64,000 bases of DNA from an uncultured Bacteroidales bacterium (GTDB lineage: Bacteria; Bacteroidota; Bacteroidia; Bacteroidales; Paludibacteraceae): assembly GCA_944321895.1 (NCBI GenBank), contig CALUNA010000001.1:248001-312000 (forward strand), read 5' to 3'. Numbering within the stretch: the first letter of the stretch is position 1; each line of letters starts with the position of its first letter. Positions 6,791 through 15,164 of the stretch are shown in pieces. The position numbers were made by a program, and so were the translations under genes. Under the pieces are notes generated by a model. The model was not told the DNA's origin, searched no databases, and saw nothing but the letters and a program-made list of their open reading frames with translations.

Positions 6791-8887
6791 TCATTTCCTT
6801 TTTCCCCATTTCCCGCCGCCGAATTTCCAGCGCACCAGGAAACGCATAGTGGTAGTGCGGTTGCCTTCAATGGCTTCATAGGAGGTGCCGATGGTTTCTC
6901 GTCCGTCGGCATATACGGTTTGGCCGGCCTTGAACCAGAAGCACAGCTGTTCACTGAGTTCATATTTCATGTTCAGGTAGTAGCGTGCGCCGCGGCCATA
7001 GTACATGGGAATGGAAAAAGCGTACAAAATGTCTTTTTCATAGCTGTAAAAACGGTTGTCGTATGCAGGCGCATCGAACACTTGGAAGCGCAGGTCGATG
7101 GTGAATGGCACGTTGGCAAACCGGTAGCTGATATCCTGCAAGGCCATAATGCCGAAAGTGGGTTTGCCTGTGGCTTTGGCGGCCAGATTTCCTTCGATTA
7201 TGTTTTTGAATGTCAGTCGGTTATCTCCGTATGTGAGATAATAGCGTATGGAGGCTTTGTCAACAGGGGCAATGGTTGCCAGGTTCGTGTTTGCATCGCT
7301 CAGGTTGCTGCTTTTGCGTTCCCACTTCAGCCGCCAGTACATGCTGACGGTGCGTGTGGTGGAAAAATCGGCTTGCAGCAGATAGTCGAATCCGTCGCTT
7401 GGTGCATCCGTGCCGTATTTCGGGAACATGAAACGGAAGCCGTCGGCGTAGGCGGAGAATTTCCATCGCCGGAACGGGTATATTTCCGTGCCGAGATACA
7501 AGCCTTGTTCGTTGTTGTTGCGCGAGTTTTCGCCAAAGGCGGTGGCGAACAGGTTGTCAAACTTCGGCGAATAATAACGGTGGAGCATGACTAATCCCAC
7601 GGTGGAGACTGGCGTGTAGGATAGTCCGTTCAGGGTGGCGATGCCTCGTGTGCTACTCATGGCGGTTTCACCGAAAATGGTGAGCCGGTTAATGCGGAAA
7701 CGGTAGTCGGCTCCGCCCACGAACAGCCTTTTCCCGCTGAAATAGGGCGCGTTGTAGGTATTCGGTTCGGGTACGAGTGTGTCGCTAAACAACGTGTATG
7801 CCGCAGTCACGCCAATGTGGAAACGTTTGTAGTCCACACTGGCATTGCAGCCGAGCACTTGTTGGTTCACGTTGCGTTTTTTAGCCCGTTCGGTTTCGGT
7901 GCGGTGCAGTCCGGTTTTGTAGATGCTGCTGAATTTGCCATCGGTTACGTCGGCATCGATGTTTTTGTTGGAATAGAATACGCTTATGTCGGCAGGGCCA
8001 AGACGGAGTGTGGCACCTGCTCCGCGGAAAAAGTTGTATTCGTCGGTCGAGCTGAATTTTTTCAGGCCGCTGTTTCGCGATGTTACGTTGAGCACGTAGG
8101 CCGATTTCCCGAACCCGAATTCGGGACGCACTACCAGCCCGAGACCGAAGTTGGCGCGGTAGTCGCCGGCCACGATGGTTTTGAATTTCCAGATGTCGTT
8201 CAGTTGCAGGAAGGCGGAATAGAAATCGTAGCCTTTGTTGTAATCACCCCAGAATTGTTCGCCGGCATCTTTTTCGGCCGAAAAGCCGAATTGTACGCGG
8301 TTTGCGTAGTTGAAGCGGTAGCGCAGTGATGTGTAGAACGGGTCGCCGGCATAGGCTCTTTTGGCAGTCTGGTTGCCGGCTTCGTCTTCCTCTATAGTCG
8401 TCTGGTAGCCCTTTTTCTGTTCTATGCCGCGGTCAAGGCGGACAAGCAGTTCGTTTTTGCCGTAATGGAAAATGTTCCGCAGGTTTGTTGGCGGAGGTTT
8501 TCGGGCGGTTGGGCTTCCAACCTGCACAAAAGGAAGCAGGTTCCGTATTTCCAGGGCCGTAAGTCCGTCAATCAGTTGCAGTTCGTAGATAGTCTGCATG
8601 TTGCCCGTGCTGTAAATGTAGTAAAGTATGTTGTCTATTTGCATGTCCGACAGGAATTGCAGCTTTTCCAGGTCGCTCTGGGTTGCGGTGTTGAGGTTGA
8701 TGGGGGATTGCGAGAGTGCAGACAAGTCTTCGAAAAAGGTGGTGAAATCCAGTTCCTCCTCGCTTTCCTCGGACAGCTGTTCGTATATGTCGGCAATGAT
8801 TTGTTCGATCTGTACATCCGAATCCGGTTGGGCAATAATGCGTAACGGTATCAGGGCGAGGAACAATATGTAATACTTGCCTTTCAC
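6791..8887 (-). CDS. Helix-hairpin-helix / outer-membrane beta-barrel protein
   Basis: Exported protein of 698 residues with a Sec signal peptide (to about AQ20). Residues ~35-125 contain ComEA-like helix-hairpin-helix repeats (INLNTATQSDLEKLQFLSDMQIDNIL, then IYELQLIDGLTALEIRNLLPF). The remaining ~550 residues are amphipathic beta strands rich in aromatics and end in FLVRWKFGGGKW, as expected for an outer-membrane barrel. This HhH-plus-barrel architecture is widespread in Bacteroidota, function undefined. It starts 7 bases after the upstream gene, so they form an operon. Confidence 0.82.
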   Translation of the reverse strand: MKGKYYILFLALIPLRIIAQPDSDVQIEQIIADIYEQLSEESEEELDFTTFFEDLSALSQSPINLNTATQSDLEKLQFLSDMQIDNILYYIYSTGNMQTIYELQLIDGLTALEIRNLLPFVQVGSPTARKPPPTNLRNIFHYGKNELLVRLDRGIEQKKGYQTTIEEDEAGNQTAKRAYAGDPFYTSLRYRFNYANRVQFGFSAEKDAGEQFWGDYNKGYDFYSAFLQLNDIWKFKTIVAGDYRANFGLGLVVRPEFGFGKSAYVLNVTSRNSGLKKFSSTDEYNFFRGAGATLRLGPADISVFYSNKNIDADVTDGKFSSIYKTGLHRTETERAKKRNVNQQVLGCNASVDYKRFHIGVTAAYTLFSDTLVPEPNTYNAPYFSGKRLFVGGADYRFRINRLTIFGETAMSSTRGIATLNGLSYTPVSTVGLVMLHRYYSPKFDNLFATAFGENSRNNNEQGLYLGTEIYPFRRWKFSAYADGFRFMFPKYGTDAPSDGFDYLLQADFSTTRTVSMYWRLKWERKSSNLSDANTNLATIAPVDKASIRYYLTYGDNRLTFKNIIEGNLAAKATGKPTFGIMALQDISYRFANVPFTIDLRFQVFDAPAYDNRFYSYEKDILYAFSIPMYYGRGARYYLNMKYELSEQLCFWFKAGQTVYADGRETIGTSYEAIEGNRTTTMRFLVRWKFGGGKWGKRK

Positions 8888-8894
8888 GTTCCGT

Positions 8895-9710
8895 TCATTT
8901 GAGTTTGTAGCTGAGGTTTCCGAGCAGGTTTACTCCCAGAACGGGATGCAGTTCGCTGTTCAGGTCGAAGCAGAATCCGCCGAAATGCAGCCCTATTCCC
9001 AGACATCCTACGAAATATTCCGACCCGTAGCCGCCTATCTTCAGCGTGAACTGTTCGACCATGTCCCATTCAAATCCCGTAGCGAAACGGAAACTGCTGC
9101 TTACTTCCTTGTCTATTTGTGTTGTCCAGCAGAAATCCTCGGCAAAGCGCAGGTCGGTGCCGAGCGAGAACAGTGATGGCAAGCGTTTTTCGACATGGTC
9201 TGTGCGCAAATTCTGTTGGAACGGATTGAAGGCATGGAAACCGAGTGTGAAATTGGTTGCCAGATGTGCCGTCATGCCCACCTGTGGAATGAATGCGTAT
9301 TGATAACCGGCCTCATCGGAAAAATAACTGGCATACAGGTTTCCTTGTACGCCTATTGAGAATTTGTCGCCGAAATTGCGCGACAGTGCAATGCCTGCCA
9401 GCATCTCGTTGTATTTGCTGTATCCGAAGTGCGAGAATCCGATGCCTATGTTCACGATGTCGTTGGTGTAGGCTGCCTGGACCAGTTTGGTGGACAGTTC
9501 AGGAATCAGGTATTTGTTTTCGAATTGCATGGCGGCCTGCCATGTTTCGGGTTGTATCAGTGTGGCCGGATTGCTGAAACATGACCACACATCTGTCCGT
9601 GCCACAGTCGTATTGGCTATCGGTGTTCCGGCAGGAATGATGTCTGTAACTTGAGCGGCAACCCGGAGGCAGAATCCGGTGAAAATTATGAAAAGTATTT
9701 TTGATTTCAT
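8895..9710 (-). CDS. Outer-membrane beta-barrel protein (PorV/Q-like features)
   Basis: Secreted protein of 271 residues with signal peptide MKSKILFIIFTGFCLRVAAQ. The mature part has a WSCFSNPATL motif, typical near the start of small Bacteroidota outer-membrane barrels of the PorQ/UPF0164 kind, followed by alternating strands (VNIGIGFSHFGYSKYNEM, SIGVQGNLYASYFSDE, ALT-type aromatic ends) and a terminal strand NLLGNLSYKLK. Likely an integral outer-membrane protein; specific function unknown. Transcribed from a good minus-strand promoter, upstream of the HhH/barrel gene. Confidence 0.72.
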   Translation of the reverse strand: MKSKILFIIFTGFCLRVAAQVTDIIPAGTPIANTTVARTDVWSCFSNPATLIQPETWQAAMQFENKYLIPELSTKLVQAAYTNDIVNIGIGFSHFGYSKYNEMLAGIALSRNFGDKFSIGVQGNLYASYFSDEAGYQYAFIPQVGMTAHLATNFTLGFHAFNPFQQNLRTDHVEKRLPSLFSLGTDLRFAEDFCWTTQIDKEVSSSFRFATGFEWDMVEQFTLKIGGYGSEYFVGCLGIGLHFGGFCFDLNSELHPVLGVNLLGNLSYKLK

Positions 9711-9736
9711 AATTGTCGTTCCTGAAAATGATGAGC

Positions 9737-9766
9737 CAAATATACAAAAAAAACAAATAAAACCAA
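9737..9766 (-). promoter_or_regulatory. Promoter for the outer-membrane protein pair
   Basis: Read on the minus strand: TTG (complement of 9764-9766), 19 bases, then TATATTTG (complement of 9737-9744). Expected start is about 7 bases further on, 20 bases or so before the ATG ending at 9710. Confidence 0.6.
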
Positions 9767-9824
9767 GCGTTTTTCAAATATGTAACTTTGTCGGTTTTTC
9801 TCTTTCCGTTTCAAATATATTCCG

Positions 9825-9832
9825 TATTTTTG
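9825..9832 (+). promoter_or_regulatory. -7 element for the DUF4294 operon
   Basis: TATTTTTG lies directly before the start codon at 9840. The -33 region is T-rich without a clear TTTG. If used, the transcript would be nearly leaderless, so either the start codon or the promoter call may be slightly off. Confidence 0.4.
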
Positions 9833-9839
9833 CACAAGT

Positions 9840-10442
9840 ATGTACAAACGATGTTGTATATGTTTCTGCTTGCTGTTGGCCGGCATAGCTGGAATTTATG
9901 CCGACACACGGACGGACAATGTATCTGCGGGGACGGAATTGATGTTGCAGATCAGGGGGAATGATACGTTGTATCTGGCTACATTGCATGATATCTACGT
10001 TTTTCCGCCCATGAAATTCAAGAACAAGAGGCAGGAGCAGTTTTATTGGCGCACGGTGCGCGATGTCAAGAAAACCTTGCCTTATGCCAAGTTGATTGCG
10101 CTTGAGATGCAGCGCACCAATGCGGCGCTGGCGCAGTTTCCGACGCAAAAGGAACAGCGTGAGTATATACGGAAATATGAAAAAGGGTTGTTCAAGAAGT
10201 ATGAACCGGCATTCCGGAAAATGACCGCCCGGCAGGGGCAATTGCTGATGAAGCTGGTGGACCGCGAGTGCAACAAGACTTCGTATGATTTGATAAAACT
10301 GTACAAAGGTTCCGTAACGGCTTTCTTCTGGCAAGGATTTGCCCGTATTTTCGGGAATAACCTGAAAGCGGAATACGATGCGTTGGACCAGGACCGCATA
10401 ACGGAGCGGATTATATTGCTCGTGGAGGCCGGACAGTTGTAA
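9840..10442 (+). CDS. DUF4294 domain-containing protein
   Basis: Exported protein of 200 residues with an N-terminal hydrophobic signal (cleavage likely after IYA21). The core matches the Bacteroidota DUF4294 family: GNDTLYLATLHDIYVFPPMKFKNKRQEQFYWRTVRDVKKTLPYAK, then a charged helical stretch, KLVDRECNKTSYDLIK, and the ending ITERIILLVEAGQL. The tyrosine- and lysine-rich core is conserved but has no assigned activity. The folate cyclo-ligase gene follows by 22 bases, an arrangement common in the phylum. Confidence 0.88.
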   Translation: MYKRCCICFCLLLAGIAGIYADTRTDNVSAGTELMLQIRGNDTLYLATLHDIYVFPPMKFKNKRQEQFYWRTVRDVKKTLPYAKLIALEMQRTNAALAQFPTQKEQREYIRKYEKGLFKKYEPAFRKMTARQGQLLMKLVDRECNKTSYDLIKLYKGSVTAFFWQGFARIFGNNLKAEYDALDQDRITERIILLVEAGQL

Positions 10443-10464
10443 AAAAACAGGAAACCAAAAGAGA

Positions 10465-11073
10465 ATGATAGCTGAATTGTGGGGAGAGTTGGAGAAAAGG
10501 TTATTTCCCAGGAAATATCTGCAGACCAAGGAAAATAAGGAAATCATACGCATGGATTTTTCTGCGCGCCGGCGTTCGTTGTCTGAAGCCGATGTACAGG
10601 CATTTTCGGCAAAAATCATGTCGAAACTGGAGCAAAGCAATGAATTTGGCAAGGCCCGCACGATTTTGATTTACCATCCCATACATAACGAAGTGGATAC
10701 ACGGGGACTGATGGCAAAATGGCATGACACAAAACAATTCCTGTTGCCTGTAGTCAAGGAGGGAAACCGGATGGAATTGCATTACTATGTGGATGAGAAC
10801 AATCTGAAAACAGGAAAATTCGGCATACAGGAACCTGATTCTGCCTGTTTTAAGGGCAAGCCGGACCTGATTATATTGCCCGGTGTCGCTTTTGACCGGC
10901 AGCGCAACCGTTTGGGACGTGGCCGGGGATTTTATGACAGGTTACTCCAGCACGCAAGGCATGTGCCCACCATTGGCGTGGCATACGACTTCCAGATTGT
11001 AAGCGTATTGCCGACATCAATCATGGACAAGAAAGTCTCCTTTGTCTATACACCGACACGGATTATATGCTGA
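10465..11073 (+). CDS. 5-formyltetrahydrofolate cyclo-ligase
   Basis: ATP-dependent cytosolic enzyme converting 5-formyl-THF to 5,10-methenyl-THF, which returns stored folate to one-carbon metabolism. Key elements: an N-terminal helix with RMDFSARRRSLSE, KARTILIYHPIHNEVDT, FLLPVVKEGNRMELHYY, and the nucleotide/Mg loop LIILPGVAFDRQRNRLGRGRGFYDRLL. At 202 residues it is of usual size; the first ~25 residues are variable, so a slightly later start is possible. Second gene of the DUF4294 operon. Confidence 0.92.
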   Translation: MIAELWGELEKRLFPRKYLQTKENKEIIRMDFSARRRSLSEADVQAFSAKIMSKLEQSNEFGKARTILIYHPIHNEVDTRGLMAKWHDTKQFLLPVVKEGNRMELHYYVDENNLKTGKFGIQEPDSACFKGKPDLIILPGVAFDRQRNRLGRGRGFYDRLLQHARHVPTIGVAYDFQIVSVLPTSIMDKKVSFVYTPTRIIC

Positions 11074-11112
11074 AACGCCATAAGGATTTATTCGGATGTG
11101 CTCGGAACAGGT

Positions 11113-12216
11113 TTACACATTGAACCTGAAGTGCATGATGTCGCCGTCTTGCACCAGGTAGTCTTTTCCTTCAACACCCATTTTCCCGGCCTCCTTGACA
11201 GCCGCTTCCGAACCGTATTTGATATAGTCTTCGTATTTGATGACCTCGGCGCGGATAAATCCCTTTTCAAAGTCCGTATGGATAATGCCTGCACATTGCG
11301 GAGCTTTGTAGCCATCAATAAAAGTCCATGCGCGCACCTCATCGCTGCCAGCAGTGAGGAATGTCTTTAGTTTCAGCAGACTGTAAGCTGCCTTTATCAG
11401 CCGGCTGACACCCGATTCCTGCAAACCGATTTCTTCCAGAAAAAGCTGGCGTTCCTCATACGTTTCCAGTTCGGCAATTTCCGATTCTATTTTGGCTGCC
11501 ACCACAAGTACATCGGCGTTTTCGTCGCTCACGGCTTTCCGCACATCTTCTACATAGTGGTTGCCGTTCACGGCGGATGTTTCGTCAACATTGCAGACAT
11601 ACAGCACCGGTTTGTTGGTGAGCAGGAACAAATCGTGGGCAATGGCCTGTTCATCCTTGGTTTCAAGCCGGACCGTACGTGCCGATTTGCCTTGTTCCAG
11701 TGCGGTTTTGTATTTCAACAAAACTTCATAAACGGCTTTTGCCTGTTTGTCGCCGCCGGTCTGCGCCTGTTTCTGTACTTTCTGTATGCGGCTGTCGATG
11801 GTTTCCAGGTCGCGCAACTGCAGTTCCGCATCGATAATTTCCTTGTCGCGTACCGGATTGACCGAACCATCCACATGTACGACATTCGGATCATCAAAGC
11901 AGCGGAGCACATGTATGATGGCATCTGTTTCACGTATGTTGGCCAGAAACTTGTTGCCTAAACCTTCGCCTTTGCTTGCCCCCTTGACCAGACCGGCAAT
12001 ATCGACGATTTCCACCGTCGTTGGGATAACCCGCTGGGGCTTGCATATTTCAGCCAGGCGGTTCAACCGCTCATCTGGAACGGTAATGACCCCCACATTG
12101 GGCTCAATTGTGCAAAACGGGAAATTGGCGGCCTGCGCTTTTGCATTCGACAGGCAGTTGAACAAGGTGGATTTGCCGACATTCGGCAGTCCTACTATTC
12201 CGCATTGTAAAGACAT
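11113..12216 (-). CDS. ychF: Redox-regulated ATPase YchF (OBG family)
   Basis: OBG-family P-loop NTPase that prefers ATP, binds ribosomes, and is implicated in translation and stress responses. It is 367 residues, the standard length. Motifs: G1 GLPNVGKST at the N-terminus, [12 protein letters not shown] (switch I), [20 protein letters not shown] (G3), NVDE in the base-recognition region, and the C-terminal TGS-like domain ([42 protein letters not shown]). The frame extends upstream to 12354, but the ATG at 12216 (MSLQCGIVG) is the family start. Single-gene unit. Confidence 0.97.
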   Translation of the reverse strand: MSLQCGIVGLPNVGKSTLFNCLSNAKAQAANFPFCTIEPNVGVITVPDERLNRLAEICKPQRVIPTTVEIVDIAGLVKGASKGEGLGNKFLANIRETDAIIHVLRCFDDPNVVHVDGSVNPVRDKEIIDAELQLRDLETIDSRIQKVQKQAQTGGDKQAKAVYEVLLKYKTALEQGKSARTVRLETKDEQAIAHDLFLLTNKPVLYVCNVDETSAVNGNHYVEDVRKAVSDENADVLVVAAKIESEIAELETYEERQLFLEEIGLQESGVSRLIKAAYSLLKLKTFLTAGSDEVRAWTFIDGYKAPQCAGIIHTDFEKGFIRAEVIKYEDYIKYGSEAAVKEAGKMGVEGKDYLVQDGDIMHFRFNV

Positions 12217-12274
12217 GTTCGTTTCTTTTTTTAGAGTTTGGTTGCATCCGAATTTCCTTTTCGGATTTGGGCTG

Positions 12275-12282
12275 CAAAGATA
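12275..12282 (-). promoter_or_regulatory. -7 element for ychF
   Basis: Complement reads TATCTTTG, matching TAxxTTTG, about 60 bases before the ychF start. No well-spaced -33 box was found. Confidence 0.4.
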
Positions 12283-12397
12283 ATCATTATCGGCAAGATA
12301 GGGAAACAACGGAAAAAATGTTTTGTGCAACTTTGGGTTGCTCCGGTAAAACAACAGTGCGTTTTTTGGGCTTTATATGTGCTTTTCCCAAAAAAGG

Positions 12398-12428
12398 TTG
12401 CATGCGAGGTAAATATGATTTAACTTTG
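12398..12428 (+). promoter_or_regulatory. Promoter for the membrane protein at 12458
   Basis: TTG at 12398-12400, 20-base spacer, TAACTTTG at 12421-12428. The start codon lies 30 bases downstream of the -7 box, leaving a leader of about 23 nt. Confidence 0.65.
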
Positions 12429-12457
12429 TGGCTGGGAATTTTAAAAATAAATTTATT

Positions 12458-13108
12458 ATGGAAAAGAAAATTACAATTTTGGGAGTCTGGAAAGAAGGTT
12501 GGGAAATTACCATGAAAAACTTGCTGTCTATATTAGGCGCGGTAGTTCTTTATGTATTGACCATTTGGATTCCTTACCTGAATGTGGGAACAACGATTGC
12601 CATGACAACAATTCCGATAGAATTAAGCAAAGGGCATGTTATTTCACCATTATTTATTTTCGATGCAAAATATCGCCGTTACATGGGTGAATATTTTATG
12701 TTGATCGGCTTGATGATTATGGCTTTGATTCCGGCTTATTTGTTTTTGCTGATTCCAGGCATAGTGATTTCGTATGCATGGTCACTCGCTATTTACTTGT
12801 TGCTTGATAAAAAAATGGCACCGGGCGAAGCCATTGTAAAAAGCAATGAGGCAACTTATGGTTACAAATGGACAATATTCATTTGTACACTTGCGATTTA
12901 TGTCGCAATTGGTGTGGTTGTTGGGATTGCCAATGCAATTAATGACGTGTTCGGAAGCATCGTCAATATTATCCTTATGATAGTGGCAATGCCTTTTATA
13001 TTTGCTTGCTATGCTGTTATTTATCGCAACCTGACAGCAGAAGAACAACCGGCGGCAAATCTGTCTGGCAGCACTGCGGAAACAACGGAACCGGCTGCCG
13101 GCGAATAA
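12458..13108 (+). CDS. Multi-pass membrane protein of unknown function
   Basis: Inner-membrane protein of about 216 residues with roughly five hydrophobic segments: LLSILGAVVLYVLTIWI, YFMLIGLMIMALIPAYLFLLIPGIVISYAWSLAIYLLL, TIFICTLAIYVAIGVVVGI and IVNIILMIVAMPFIFACYAVIY. The layout, with a cytoplasmic KKMAPGEAIVKSNEATYGYKW loop and an acidic/alanine-rich tail (QPAANLSG to TEPAAGE), resembles DUF975-like integral membrane proteins that have glycerophosphodiesterase-like membrane domains, but identity is not certain. The upstream in-frame TTG at 12428 is rejected because it lies inside the promoter. Monocistronic, with its own terminator. Confidence 0.75.
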   Translation: MEKKITILGVWKEGWEITMKNLLSILGAVVLYVLTIWIPYLNVGTTIAMTTIPIELSKGHVISPLFIFDAKYRRYMGEYFMLIGLMIMALIPAYLFLLIPGIVISYAWSLAIYLLLDKKMAPGEAIVKSNEATYGYKWTIFICTLAIYVAIGVVVGIANAINDVFGSIVNIILMIVAMPFIFACYAVIYRNLTAEEQPAANLSGSTAETTEPAAGE

Positions 13109-13135
13109 TCATCAACAGGTAGAGCAAGATGGTTG

Positions 13136-13166
13136 AAAGTGCGTTTCCAGGAGCGCACTTTTTTGT
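13136..13166 (+). terminator. Intrinsic terminator
   Basis: Stem AAAGTGCG (13136-13143) pairs with CGCACTTT (13154-13161) across a 10-base loop, and T residues follow. It ends the membrane-protein transcript 27 bases past its stop. Confidence 0.85.
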
Positions 13167-13220
13167 TTTCCGTATTATGAAACCTGTTTTTATGCCGGTT
13201 TAGGTGCTTTTGCCCCATCA

Positions 13221-13253
13221 TTTGTTGGTTTCCAATATATTTTTGTACCTTTG
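13221..13253 (+). promoter_or_regulatory. Promoter for panC-panD
   Basis: TTTG at 13221-13224 and TACCTTTG at 13246-13253 are spaced by 21 bases; an overlapping TTG at 13225-13227 gives 18. Transcript start is expected near 13260, 20 bases before the ATG. Confidence 0.6.
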
Positions 13254-13278
13254 CAGCCCTTTTAAAAACCATTTGGAA

Positions 13279-14136
13279 ATGAAAATCTTATCCACGCAGG
13301 TGCTGTTGCGCAACGAATTGGAACAGTTGAGGGCAGCAGGAAAAACAGTCGGTTTTGTCCCAACCATGGGAGCTTTGCACGCCGGACATTGTTCATTGGT
13401 AAAGCGTTGTGTAGCAGAAAACGATGTGTGCGTTGTTAGTGTTTTTGTAAATCCGACGCAATTCAACAATGCCGAGGATCTGGCCAAATATCCACGTTCC
13501 CTGGAGCGTGATGCCGCCTTGCTTGAACAACAGGGAGTTGCACTTGTTTTTGCTCCAACACCCGAAGAAATGTATTCCCCAGAAGAAATGAACCATACGT
13601 TCGAATTTGATTTCGGAGGTCTGGACCAGGTTATGGAAGGCAAATATCGTCCGGGGCATTTCAACGGTGTCGTGCAGGTGGTGAGCAAGCTGTTCCGCCT
13701 TGTGCAACCGCGCAAGGCCTATTTCGGTGAAAAAGATTACCAGCAGTTGGCCATTATCCGCCGCATGGTGAAGGTGATGGATTTCAATGTGGAAATTGTT
13801 GGCTGTCCCATTGTGCGCGAACCGAGCGGCCTGGCTTTGAGCAGCCGTAACGAACGATTGTCGGCAGACGAGAAACAGCGCGCCGTGCATATTTCGCAGG
13901 TGCTGTTTGAAAGCCGCAATCTGGCAGGCAAGCATACCGTGCAATATGTGCAGAACTGGGTTGTGGAACAGATAAATGCCGTAAACGGCTTGCAAATGGA
14001 ATATTACGAAATTGTAGATGGAACAACTTTGCAACCGACTTCCGTATGGGATAATGCGGTAGGTTGCGTGACGGTGTATTGCGGTCCAGTACGTTTGATA
14101 GATAATATTAAATATACGACAACGCAGAATCAATAA
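13279..14136 (+). CDS. panC: Pantoate--beta-alanine ligase
   Basis: Cytosolic last-step enzyme of pantothenate synthesis: it joins pantoate and beta-alanine through a pantoyl-adenylate. It has 285 residues. The nucleotidyl-transferase motifs are intact: [15 protein letters not shown] (HxGH), [57 protein letters not shown] (KMSKS-like). The ATG at 13279 is preferred over an upstream in-frame start because it follows the promoter and gives the canonical N-terminus. panD follows by 17 bases; panB is not in the window. Confidence 0.97.
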   Translation: MKILSTQVLLRNELEQLRAAGKTVGFVPTMGALHAGHCSLVKRCVAENDVCVVSVFVNPTQFNNAEDLAKYPRSLERDAALLEQQGVALVFAPTPEEMYSPEEMNHTFEFDFGGLDQVMEGKYRPGHFNGVVQVVSKLFRLVQPRKAYFGEKDYQQLAIIRRMVKVMDFNVEIVGCPIVREPSGLALSSRNERLSADEKQRAVHISQVLFESRNLAGKHTVQYVQNWVVEQINAVNGLQMEYYEIVDGTTLQPTSVWDNAVGCVTVYCGPVRLIDNIKYTTTQNQ

Positions 14137-14153
14137 ACTTATATTTCGGAATT

Positions 14154-14504
14154 ATGTTTATTCACGTAGTTAAATCAAAGATTCATCGGGTTACCGTTAC
14201 CGAAGCCAATCTGAATTACATTGGTAGCATAACCATAGATGAGGATTTGATGGATGCGGCAAACATTATTGCCAATGAGAAAGTAAGTATTGTGGACAAT
14301 AACAACGGTGCCCGTCTGGAAACATATGTCATTCCGGGAGAACGCGGCTCCGGACAGATTTGCCTGAATGGCGCGGCAGCCCGTTTGGTACAGCCGGGAG
14401 ACATTGTTATCATTATGGCATACGCCATGATGGATGCCGAAGAAGCAAAAACATTCAAGCCGGCAGTGATTTTTCCTGACACCAGGACCAATAAACTGAT
14501 TTGA
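14154..14504 (+). CDS. panD: Aspartate 1-decarboxylase proenzyme
   Basis: Pyruvoyl enzyme making beta-alanine from aspartate, the other substrate of PanC. It is 116 residues. The self-cleavage site is Gly24-Ser25 in [13 protein letters not shown], where Ser25 becomes the pyruvoyl group. Conserved [21 protein letters not shown] and [18 protein letters not shown] blocks follow. The adjoining panC makes a two-gene operon that supplies pantothenate from aspartate and pantoate. Confidence 0.97.
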   Translation: MFIHVVKSKIHRVTVTEANLNYIGSITIDEDLMDAANIIANEKVSIVDNNNGARLETYVIPGERGSGQICLNGAAARLVQPGDIVIIMAYAMMDAEEAKTFKPAVIFPDTRTNKLI

Positions 14505-14546
14505 CTCTGGCCGGATGATTTTCCCGCCCGGAAATTTACGGATAAC

Positions 14547-15164
14547 ATGTTAAAAGCCCAGAAACAGAAACCTGCTGTTGCGGTTGTAAAATACAATGCC
14601 GGAAACATTCGTTCCGTGCTTTTTGCGTTGGAACGTCTGAATGTAGAGGCTTGTGTCACGGATGATCCGGATATCCTCCGGAATGCCGACCGCATCATAT
14701 TTCCGGGAGTAGGAGAAGCCCGTTCCGCCATGGAATACCTGAAACAGAAAAAACTGGATGTACTGATCAAGTCTCTGACACAACCGGTTCTGGGAATCTG
14801 CCTCGGCATGCAGTTGTTGTGTGCGCATTCGGAGGAGAATGACGCGGTTTGTCTGGGCATATTTGATGGCAATGTCAAATTGTTTGACACGCAGGCTGGT
14901 GCAAAAGTTCCCCAAATAGGCTGGAATGATATTTATGACCTGAAAACCCCTGTTTTTAAGGGAATTGATGAACATAGTTTTGTCTATTTCGTGCATAGTT
15001 ATTATGCTGAATTGTCGGAACAAACCATTGCAACAGCCAATTACATAAAGCCGTACAGTGCAGCGTTGCATAAAGGTAATTTTTACGGCATGCAGTTTCA
15101 TCCCGAAAAATCGGGTGGCGTGGGGGAAATACTATTGCGTAATTTTATTTTTGGACAGGAATGA
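14547..15164 (+). CDS. hisH: Imidazole glycerol phosphate synthase, glutaminase subunit
   Basis: Class I glutamine amidotransferase that feeds ammonia to HisF in histidine synthesis. It is 205 residues. The catalytic triad is visible: Cys85 in GICLGMQ, and His185/Glu187 in FHPEKSGG. IIFPGVGEARSAM supplies the oxyanion region. Unlike the usual his operon, neither hisF nor hisA is next to it; it overlaps tgt by 4 bases (ATGA) and is translationally coupled to it. The separation from other his genes is unusual, but all motifs are intact. Confidence 0.93.
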   Translation: MLKAQKQKPAVAVVKYNAGNIRSVLFALERLNVEACVTDDPDILRNADRIIFPGVGEARSAMEYLKQKKLDVLIKSLTQPVLGICLGMQLLCAHSEENDAVCLGIFDGNVKLFDTQAGAKVPQIGWNDIYDLKTPVFKGIDEHSFVYFVHSYYAELSEQTIATANYIKPYSAALHKGNFYGMQFHPEKSGGVGEILLRNFIFGQE

